64,000 nucleotides of DNA from the NCBI GenBank assembly GCA_020152595.1, contig JAIGNY010004506.1:147501-211500 (forward strand), given 5' to 3'. Shown in pieces: positions 56,211 through 64,000 of the stretch. The notes beneath the pieces are model-generated. The model saw only the letters and a program-made list of their open reading frames with translations. It had not been told where the DNA came from and ran no database searches. Position numbers and translations under genes: made by a program. Origin of the DNA: Chiridota heheva (taxonomy: Eukaryota; Echinodermata; Holothuroidea; Apodida; Chiridotidae). Each line of letters starts with the position of its first letter. Within the stretch, counting starts at the first letter, position 1.

Positions 56211-56545
56211 AGGATTAGTTTATGGTCAAGCAAGTCCATCTTACATGAAGAAGGACTTCCAACAGAAACAAAATGGTGAAAAAAGCATTAAAAAATCTTA
56301 CTCCGTTAAGAAGATATCTAAGTTTAAATTTTGGTATCATTTGTGTAGAAACGATTGAAATCACACGTCACAGCCTTAGATTCCTCAAAGTCTTTATGTA
56401 TTCTTTCATATTTTATCCTACAATTTTGTGGCTTAAATACCATTGGCTATGTCGGGAAAAAATAAAACAGAATTTTGTAAGGATAATTAAAATTTACCAC
56501 CTGAAGAAAGTTCTAAGGAAAAATATTAATTAAAATAGTAACCAG
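56211..56545 (+). mobile_element. AGGATTAGTTCAG TTAA MITE, rearranged copy
   Basis: TTAA at 56207-56210, then AGGATTAGTTTATGGTCAAG, TGAAGAAGGACTTCC, AAATGGTGAAAAAAGCATT, CCGTTAAGAAGATATC and GTAGAAACGATTGAAATCAC. After TCCTCAAAGTC the interior is in the inverse order relative to the 14.9 kb copy (ATTTTGTGGCTTAAATACC, CCACCTGAAGAAAGTTC), and no right end is found. Confidence 0.7.
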
Positions 56546-56770
56546 AACCAAAAGGTTTTGTGGTTCCGTTGCTTTTTTTAATATGCTGATTGATTTGCAA
56601 GTTTTGTATTAGGTGTTATGTCATTGCATATCATTTAATATTTATTCCATATTTATTCATAATGCACATCTACCATGCAGATCAATAAAAATATTGATAA
56701 CATTAGCATTTGCACAATAATTAACATTATCATTACAAAACAGTTGCGTATTTAACAGATGCCCTGCCCT
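56546..56770 (+). repeat. Left part of hairpin-ended repeat family X
   Basis: Matches 4046-4280: ACCAAAAGGTTTTGTGGTTCC, AAGTTTTGTATTAG, TTATGTCATTGCATATCAT, CATGCAGATCAATA, AACATTAGCAATTGCACAAT-like sequence. The rest of the core is missing and the sequence runs into a T-run and the CAGACCCC element. Confidence 0.65.
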
Positions 56771-56788
56771 TCATGAGAATTGTGTTTT

Positions 56789-57080
56789 TTTTTTTTTTTT
56801 GTCTTAATTAGCCTCATAAATGAAATACTTTACATGGATACAGAACACAGAATGATAGCATAGCAAGCAATTGTCCTGTTTGGCTAATGACTGGTCCTTA
56901 TCATTCAGAATAGCTTCATTCTGAGCTGCATGATTGTAGCTAAAATCCCAGCTTCTTCACTAGGGGATTGGGCCTTAAGGGTGACTCCACACCCAAAATA
57001 CCCAGCGCTTCGCGCAAGCATTAATGTGCCCCTCCACAAGTCTAGCACCCTGCCCCTTTTTAATTCAAGCTAGGGGTCTG
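56789..57080 (+). mobile_element. CAGACCCC-TIR element, left-truncated copy
   Basis: Shares CATAAATGAAATACTTTACATGG, AGCAATTGTCCTGTTTGGCT, CTTCATTCTGAGCTGCATGA and CCCCTCCACAAGTCTAGCAC with 10000-10400 and ends TTCAAGCTAGGGGTCTG. The left terminus is absent. The hAT target site in the 43 kb copy is empty here too. Confidence 0.7.
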
Positions 57081-57082
57081 AC

Positions 57083-57167
57083 ATACTCACATACATATAC
57101 ACACATATACACACACCCACAAATACACACACCAGCATAGGTTCCTTATGCTGTTAGCATTGGAACC
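57083..57167 (+). repeat. CA/CATA tract with family X terminal hairpin
   Basis: CATACTCACATACATATACACACATAT and further CA-rich sequence lead to GGTTCCTTATGCTGTTAGCA, TTGGAACCAAAAACG. GGTTCC/GGAACC and ATGCT/AGCAT pair to form a hairpin (57140-57167). Confidence 0.7.
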
Positions 57168-57272
57168 AAAAACGTTAAATTCATTTTCTATAAAATACAT
57201 TAACAATTGTTAAGAATGTAAAAATGAGGGTGCCAAACCTTCCATAGTAGATTTACCAGTCATTTCTATACA

Positions 57273-57374
57273 GATAAACTGGAATAAGATTTTTGAATGC
57301 TTTCTTCACCATTTTGTTTCTTATCAAGTCCTCTTTCATATAAGATAAACTTGCTTGACCCCTGAACTAATCCT
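57273..57374 (+). mobile_element. Solo right-end unit of the AGGATTAGTTCAG MITE
   Basis: GGAATAAGATTTTTGAATGC, CACCATTTTGTTTCTTATCA, CTCTTTCATATAAGATAAAC, TTGACCCCTGAACTAATCCT: the same roughly 103-base unit found in tandem at 16998-17200, here alone. Confidence 0.75.
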
Positions 57375-58352
57375 GAAAGTAAAAGCAAGTTTTTTTATGC
57401 TACAAATGTTGCATGTAACAAAATATCTTGAAATTTTGATCAACCATGCCTTTGAAAATAATTGTTTTGTTTTTTTCTTCTGGTTATACAAAATTCAACA
57501 TCCCTATTTATCAATAATCTAACACCCTTTCAAAAATAATTCAATTTTTATATATTCTCCATAGGGTAAGATTTTAAGAAAAATTGACATTGAGATAGTT
57601 GTAAATTCAGAAATGGAAATTTTTCAAATCACAACTGACAGTTGTTTACTCAACACCAGTAGAAACTGATGCATTTGATGATGCATATGACAGTGAAAAA
57701 ACTTAATAAAGGAAGTTAAATCTCAATTCTCAATCGACTTTACTAAAAAGCGTAAGGCATAGAACATAAATGTCGCGAAGAAAACGGGACGAGTTTGCGT
57801 GACAGATTACACAATGGATAATTCAGAAATCTTACTCAGATATATGAATTAATGAATGTAGTATTCAATCAAATTGTTTAGTATGTGATCAGAGACTGTG
57901 TAGGATAACATGCTGGAACAAAAAATGATGCCCCGCAAAACTCGATGCATCAATTTCTTGGGACATGAAATCTGATGCATAAATTTAATTCATCCTTTTC
58001 TGTCGTACGTTTGATTGATCAATGACTGATGAAACTGATTATTGGGCAAAATGAGGGGCAGTTCAAATTAACCAATTACAGGTGCTCCAGAGTATTATAT
58101 GAACAGCCAAATTTTGTACTTACTGGCTATTTATTTTCTATGGGAGAAAGTTCCTGCTTATATTATATCAATTGATGATCTTCATATCTTTCAGAAACAT
58201 TTGGAGGCATTTCTTTTCTCGCAACAATACTGCACCACTTCTCATTTCATTTTTTTTGGCTTTTGTGAAGCGCTTTGGTCTGTTTACATAAAAGAGCTAT
58301 TTAACTTGAGTTACTATATTAATAACAATAATTATAAAATCCTTTTAGCAAC
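57375..58352. other. Non-coding interval
   Basis: No exon supported. 57565-57800 resembles 55262-55510 (see that entry). The 88-codon plus frame at 58099-58365 lacks splice support and partly overlaps the duplicated block at 58353. Confidence 0.4.
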
Positions 58353-59745
58353 TATTTATTCATGATGCTGCAGTTAGATTCTGTCTGAACGGTAGAACCA
58401 GGATGGTGAGATGGTAAAAAAAAATGTAAATTTCTTCATGTTGAATAAAAGCCAGTCTAGGGAACAGGTTTGTGAAAGGAATTGAAAATAGTGCTGTCAT
58501 GATATGGCTGTATTATGTATCGATTATCGTGGAGAAAAATATCGCGTTATATTGGTATATCGCAATATTTTTCAAAACTGACTCATGACACATATTGTTA
58601 ATATCACTACTTGTTTATACTTATGTATACAATGATGAACGCAAGAAACAATGATTTATATCTAGCAAATGACATGATCGCATGACTATTACATTCTAGA
58701 TTTCATCATGCATCGCATATACATGTTTGGTACATCAGCCATGATGAATCATCAGATGAATCATCGAAGTGAGAGGTATTTTCTGGGCCAATTTTTCGTT
58801 CTTTTTGCCAACTTACATCTGAGCGTGCCGTGCCAGTGTGGGGTAAAAGAGCACAATTTTGATAAGTTTTTTAATTTTTTATTTTGTTTCACAATATTTT
58901 TGCACTTTTTAAAAGTTGATTCAGAAACAATCATGGCCTAAACTTGCGTTTTAGATTTACTACCATAACGTTAGAACTGTAACATATGAAGTAGCCTAGC
59001 TTAGTTGCGCGAACATTTCTTAGTTCTGTATTAGTTTTTGGTATTGCGAATGTGTTAAAAGGCATATTTTATGTCGTAGGAAAAGAGATATCGCAATATC
59101 GTGATAATCGACATATCACAATAGCACTATTTGAATAACAGGTTATGTATCTTTTGAATGATACAATTTATTTGCCATGTAATGTTTTGCTTTACTTGAG
59201 CTAAACATCTTTTGTAATTTACAGACTTATGTACAAAATTTCTCTCTTTTGAGTAGAGAGAGAATTAAAATAAGAAACCTTCTTACGGTAACATTCATAA
59301 GCACTCCATGCCTTGCTTACAAACAATGAGAGAGAGTCATTGGCATATAGGACTGTCAGTTTGTACAATTCGGGGAGGGTGGAGAGGCAAGAGGAGTTTT
59401 TGCTCAAATAAGATTTTTCTTATTTTTGTAAGCTATCTGCCCAACTTTCATAATACCTTGGTACAAAAATTGCAGTAAACTACAGGTGAACTAAAATGTT
59501 ATAATATATAAACATTCATTTATTCATGATGCTGCAATTACATTGTCTGAGCAGTAGAACCAGGATGGTGATATGATGAAAAATGTAAATTTGTTTTTTG
59601 TAAAAAGGAATTGAAGAACAAGTTATGTATTTTTTAATGATGCACTTTATTTGCCATTTTGTGTTTTATTTCACTTGAACTAAGCCTCTTTTTTGTAATA
59701 TACAGCCTAAAATTATCTACAAAATTTCTTTCTTTTGAGTTCAGA
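58353..59745 (+). repeat. Tandem segmental duplication (two copies)
   Basis: Copy A begins TTTATTCATGATGCTGCAGT, GAACGGTAGAACCAGGATGG (58355-58470), is broken by the hAT-like insertion, and continues AACAGGTTATGTATCTTTTG, TTTATTTGCCATGTAATG, AAAATTTCTCTCTTTTGAGT (59136-59265). Copy B repeats both parts without insertion: TTTATTCATGATGCTGCAAT (59518) through CAAGTTATGTATTTTTTAAT (59619) and AAAATTTCTTTCTTTTGAGT (59720). Divergence about 15 percent. Confidence 0.8.
58489..59129. mobile_element. hAT-like MITE, TAGTGCTGTCATGATATG termini
   Basis: The left end TAGTGCTGTCATGATATGGC and inverted right end TAGTGCTATTGTGATATGTC agree at most positions, with further paired blocks (ATCGATTATCGTGG, ATATCGCAATATT). 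The flanks ATTGAAAA (58481-58488) and TTTGAATA (59130-59137) agree at 6 of 8 positions, as expected for an aged 8-bp hAT duplication. Copy B of the surrounding duplication (59600-59625) is the empty site. Length 641 bp. A 77-codon plus frame inside shows no known domain. Confidence 0.75.
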
Positions 59746-59819
59746 GCAAATCAAAATCAAAATCAGTTACATTCAGAAGCTGTCCATGTCTTGCTAATAA
59801 GCTAACAGGACAATGAGGC

Positions 59820-60240
59820 AGTATGTATGGTGGGGGGGAGGGGGAGGAGGGAGGTAACGGTGTTTTGCACAAATAAGATCTTAACTGTAGGATATCTGGT
59901 GGGGAGGGGAGTTAACAGTGTTTTGCACAAGATCTTATTATCTTATTTCTTTTGTAGGATATCCGGTAGAGGGGGAGGGGAGGGGAGGTAACGGTGTTTT
60001 GCACAAGATCTTATTACTTTTATAGGATATCCGGCCGGGGGGGAAGGGGAAGTAACAGTGTTTTGCACAAATAAGATCTTCTTACTTTTGTAGGATATCT
60101 GGTTGTGGGAGGGGGGAGGTAAGAGTGTTTTGCACAAATAAGATCTTCTTACTTTTGTAGAATATCCGGTAGGGGGTGGTGGAGAGGGAGGGGGTAAAAG
60201 TGTTTTGCACAAATAAGATTTATTTTTTATTTTTTTGCAG
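59820..60240 (+). repeat. Tandem array, 58-76 bp units with splice-like edges
   Basis: Six units each contain GTTTTGCACAAATAAGATCT, TACTTTTGTAGGATATCYGG, a G-rich block and a GGTAAC/GGTAAG element. The GTTTTGCAC anchors fall near 59862, 59920, 59996, 60060, 60126 and 60202. The 89-codon minus frame is a repeat translation. The last unit joins a good acceptor-like tract (TTTATTTTTTTGCAG) at about 60240. Confidence 0.8.
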
Positions 60241-61903
60241 GATATTTGCTATCTGCCCAATTTTCTTAATATTTTGGTACAAAAGTTAATGACAGGTATT
60301 TTCCCCTGCTGCTCTTCAAACATATTTACATTTCTTAAGCATGACAGCAATCCACTGGACAGGGTATGCATCAAAGACCCTACTATTACAATCGTTCACA
60401 TATTTCTTTGCTTTCTAACCTAATTGTTTCCAGTGATTAAAGAAGCTGCCAGACGAAATGACATATTTTTTTTCCAAATTATTTAAACACACTTCTCAAG
60501 ATGGATTTCTTTGAATACTTCAGTAATTTTCAATGACATGCGGGTATCAAAAATTAGACCTCACTTTTCAACAAGAGCTCTTTAAATGATTATTATGAGT
60601 TGATAACTTAATACGACTGAATGTAATTTTATACTTTATTAAAAATTAGAGGAATTTTCCTTCTGACCTAACAGGTTAGAGCATTCTATTACTATATCAT
60701 TTATGAAATATTTCATCAATTTATTATTTCTATAATTTATAAATCGTCGCTATTTTTATATAGTGCCGAATGTGCAAAAGTAGTTTTTCATTTTGACATA
60801 GTGGCGAATGTGCAATTAACAAAGTTTAATTGCAAATTACTCTAATTAACAATTATCAGTTTTTTGTGTTTGTGTCATTTGTTTAAAATTCACTACTTAC
60901 AGAAAACGGGGAAAATAAACACATAAATTATAGTAATATGCATTTAAAGACATTTGTCACAATGTCAAAACGAAAGGGAAAAAACGCTTTCCAGTTGACC
61001 CTACATTCGCCACTATGTCAAATCAGGGACCATATGACAATCAGGAATCTGAAAATAAAATGATATTTAAAAATGATTATTATATTTGTGTGGCTGTCAA
61101 CATACAGTATACAATGCTGCCAACCCAAACCCAAAACTTTGTACAACACATAACATCTTCTCCTTAACTTCTTGTCATCTTCAAAATACAGTAATTTCAG
61201 GAAGTAAAATGAATACACTTTTGAGGTGAGGTGTTCCAAATAAGATAGATGATGGAAGAAAACAACTGAATATATTTTGAAAATTTCAGTTCATCATTAC
61301 ATACATCAGATCTAAAAAAGTACATTGACGACTTTCATATTACTAATAATATTATTATATATATATATTCTAATATAAAACTCGAATATATATTCTAATA
61401 TTATATATTAGAATATTAAAACCTTGAGGATTTTAAATTCACGGGCAAGGCTGGCAGTTACAGTAAAACCAGGGCTATAGCAACAAATAAAAAAGTGTCT
61501 GCGTGTGTTGTGGGGGAGTCGACTTTGTATGAAGAAACATTATAAAGACAATGTTTTTGGTAGGTATTTAAAAGGGATGTCTCGGCAATGAATATAGAAT
61601 TTGATTGAAATTTACCTCAAGCAAAATAATTTGGGGGGAACTATTCTATCTTGTAGCACACCTAAAACTAGTGTTATCTGATGGGTACATTTGTCACCTT
61701 CTGACTTCAGCTCACCACCCCCCCCCCCCCCAATTTTTTTAAAATAAAAAAAAAAATTAAGACCAACATTTTGGGTGATTTCTTATTTCCCAGTCTTCCC
61801 ATTTGTGGTTCAGAAATAATCATTTTGTTTAGTTTACTTAAGATTTTACACAGATGGAAAGAGCATTACATTTTGAGCAGAAGTCTTTAAAACAATCACA
61901 ATT
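60241..61903. other. Non-coding; palindromic AT cluster near 61350-61425
   Basis: ATATATTCTAATATAAAAC, GAATATATATTCTAATATTA, TATATTAGAATATT form nested palindromes. TGACATAGTGGCGAATGTGC (60797) and inverted CATTCGCCACTATGTCAAAT (61003) flank about 200 bases, a further inverted-repeat candidate. A CCCCCCCCCCCC run lies at 61717-61730. No exon supported. Confidence 0.5.
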
Positions 61904-62531
61904 AGGGTGTTTCAGCTGACGTCACCAGGTCACGTGACTTTTGTTTATATCGCCATTTTGTCAGTCAAAACCACTGTCATTTACTGTACACTTAATTAGA
62001 CTTAATAGGTTTGCATGTTGTTATTTAAGATTATTTTTGCAAGATAATTATGCTGGAATCTTGCTGTGCCGTTGGTTGCACTAATGTGTGCGGGGGAAAA
62101 AGTTACATTTTCTTGATTTTTATCTGATACTGATTGACATTCGAAGTGGGTTTCTGCTGTACGACACACTGGCTTTCAGTGAGCCAATCAATACAGTAGG
62201 CCTTTGTCAGTAGGATTTGCATTAGCGTTAAAGTTAGCCCTTTATATCAGGTATGTAGGCTTTGTCTGAGTATAACGAACAATCAGATGGCATTAACGTT
62301 AAAGTTACTCTTCGTATACCCGGTGAAAATAGAACTTACTTGAGGAAAATATGAAGAAAAATCGGAAGCGAGCAAAAAACTGCAATCAGTAAATTCGCTT
62401 AACTGATACTCATAGGTTATCATGTAGGTGTTGTGCGTGTGATGTGACTGAGCTGTGTGAAACGCAACAACGCTGCTGCCCGGCAAAATGGAGTCCAGTT
62501 GAATTAGAGTCACATGATGAAATCCCTCTAT
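61904..62531 (+). mobile_element. THAP-transposon-derived MITE, copy 3
   Basis: AGGGTGTTTCAGCTGACGTCA, CCAGGTCACGTGACTTTTGT, then ATGCTGGAATCTTGCTGTGC (MLESCCAVGCTN) and the decayed THAP remainder, GTATGTAGGCTTTGTCTGAG, GTGTGATGTGACTGAGCTGT, GCTGCCCGGCAAAATGGAG and the end AATCCCTCTATAG. It parallels copy 2 along its length with more frameshifts. Confidence 0.75.
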
Positions 62532-63303
62532 AGCAACAATAGTTTTCATCATCACCAGAAATCAAATTTTGTATAAAAAAAAAAAATCAGCATTTGCAGA
62601 AGTGATGCTGTATGAACAGGAATACAGTTTAATTTCTTTAATGTAATTCTTTATATTTCTTTCCCAAATTTCAAATACCAAAGTTTCTCAAATTACGTTC
62701 TGCTACTAAATATGGGTCAAGGTAATAACAATAATTATTATTATTATAAGTTTTGAAATACTGCAAAATGTTTACAATTGTTTAACCAATTTTGATAGCA
62801 CTTTTTGCCATTTCCAAGGTTTTAGTATATTTGAAATCCATTTCACTCATGCTTTTACTACCTGTCCATATACTTTTCATGTTTTGATCACAGATTCCAG
62901 ATGAGAATTGATTAGTTCTGTGCTACCTTAAAGTACTTTTCTGAGTTTTTGCTGACATGCCCTATTGGTATATCTTAATTATTAAAAAGATTAACAAACA
63001 CTGATTTTAAAATTTCCCACCTCCAGTTTTTCTTTGATGTTTTTTTTCTTCAAAATATGAAAATTTGTTGATTTGATCACTTTTGATATTTAGGATGTGA
63101 TCAATTTTAGTCTCTGTGCATTCCCTTTTTCAGATTTTATGACTAACAAAACTGTTGTGTGTGTCTGTGAAATCTTCAGAAACATATTTTCAATGAGTAA
63201 AATAGAATTTAACTTTCATTCAAATACATTAATTAACATTTGTTAGACAGTGAGCGAGTGATATCACTTTTAAAAGCCAGATTTACTATACAGCATCAGC
63301 ATC
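62532..63303. other. Non-coding interval
   Basis: No exon supported; ordinary AT-rich sequence up to the LINE fragment. Confidence 0.4.
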
Positions 63304-64000
63304 TTGCTTGTTTGCAGCCTAAGAACCACCAAAGGGAAACCCTGCAACAGACCAACATTTGACTGGAAGAAGCTTCAAGATGCTTCTAAAAGAGAACAGT
63401 TCCAGCTCGAATTGTCAAACAGATTGGAAGCCCACCAGTGTAATGATACATCTACTCCAATAACACAGAGATACGATCAGTTCACAAATACTGTTGCAAA
63501 GTAGCAGAGAAAGTAGTTGGTAAACGCAGATCATGCGGCATGCCGAGCTGGGTGACTGACACAACCGAGCAGCTAAAGATGGAGAGGGATGAGGCCAAAA
63601 GAAGATATCTGATCTCAAAGTCAAAACAGTCAAGAGAAAAATGGAAGAGGCTCATCAGCAACTTAAATGAGTCATACAAAACAATTAAATCTGCTATGCT
63701 AAACAAGCAGATGGAAGATCTCAGACAGGCCCACTTGACTGGAGACTACACCACAACATGGAAAATCATCCATGGCCTCTCTGGCTAGACAAGATACCAG
63801 TGTCAAGGTGAAGAAATGACATGGTACTCCACCAACAAGTGACAAAGACCTCCTTGCAGAATGGATGGAATACTTCAGCTCTCTGCTCAACAATAACATG
63901 GGACATACACCTTCTGAACTGCCTCCACCTGCTGCCCAGGACTCACTAATCGAGGTCAATCCCCCAACACACGAGGAGACACTGAAAGCCAATCATCAAA
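63304..64000 (+). pseudogene. LINE ORF2 linker region (upstream of reverse transcriptase), runs off window
   Basis: The plus-strand frames read TFDWKKLQDASKREQFQLEL, SNRLEAHQ, a frameshift near 63500, MPSWVTDTTEQLKMERDEAK, RRYLISKSKQSREKWKRLIS, a stop near 63787, then TPPTSDKDLLAEWMEYFSSL and SELPPPAAQDSLIEVNPPTH. The pattern (W--L, K..A+..Y...K, then a W--YF--LLN block before the RT domain) is characteristic of the segment between endonuclease and RT in RTE- or CR1-type LINEs. At least one frameshift and two stops show it is dead. The RT domain should begin just beyond the window. Confidence 0.8.

Overview
The window looks like a piece of an AT-rich metazoan nuclear genome. There are no prokaryotic operons, and long open frames are almost absent. 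Two short exon-like islands have good GT/AG splice signals. Everything else is dense, decayed mobile DNA: 5'-truncated non-LTR retrotransposons, many short terminal-inverted-repeat (TIR) elements, minisatellites and microsatellites. The mixture (RTE-like and RNase-H-bearing LINE fragments, THAP-domain transposon relics, TTAA-target MITEs, hAT MITEs) suggests a marine invertebrate, possibly an echinoderm or another invertebrate deuterostome. I infer this from general character and hold it with low confidence.

Host coding content: the best exon is 41398-41702 on the minus strand (about 101 codons, acceptor and donor both present). A second minus-strand exon at 2300-2537 is compatible in phase and would supply a C-terminus ending in a stop 10 bases before a splice donor. 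If they belong to one gene, about 38.9 kb between them is intron packed with repeats. I do not recognise the protein family.

Layout: 0-6 kb has the C-terminal exon, a TTAA MITE and two hairpin-ended repeats with satellite-like cores. 6-14 kb has fold-back elements, a CAGACCCC-TIR element and two families shared with other parts of the window. 14-17.4 kb is a cluster of TTAA-target elements, including an array of terminal units split by a 1.6 kb internally deleted element that still carries both ends of a transposase gene. 18.2-20.3 kb and 35.5-39.1 kb are inverted copies of one large repeat. 22.7-23.6, 33.7-34.3 and 55.7-56.2 kb hold three 3' ends of RNase-H non-LTR retrotransposons. 26.9-31.4 kb has several minisatellites. 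40.2 kb has a very uniform 20-bp minisatellite. 42.4-45 kb is a three-level nest: a hAT MITE inside a TIR element inside an RTE-like LINE. 47.7, 38.5 and 61.9 kb carry THAP-domain MITEs. 49-51 kb is a 19-20 bp satellite region ending in a hairpin terminus. 51-57 kb has more TTAA MITEs. 58.3-60.2 kb is a tandem duplication with a hAT-like insertion, followed by an array of pseudo-exon-like units. The last 700 bases are the decayed linker region of another LINE running off the window.

No rRNA, CRISPR array, operon or convincing tRNA was seen. Boundaries of dispersed repeats come from visual comparison of copies inside this window and are good to roughly 5-30 bases, except where target duplications fix them.
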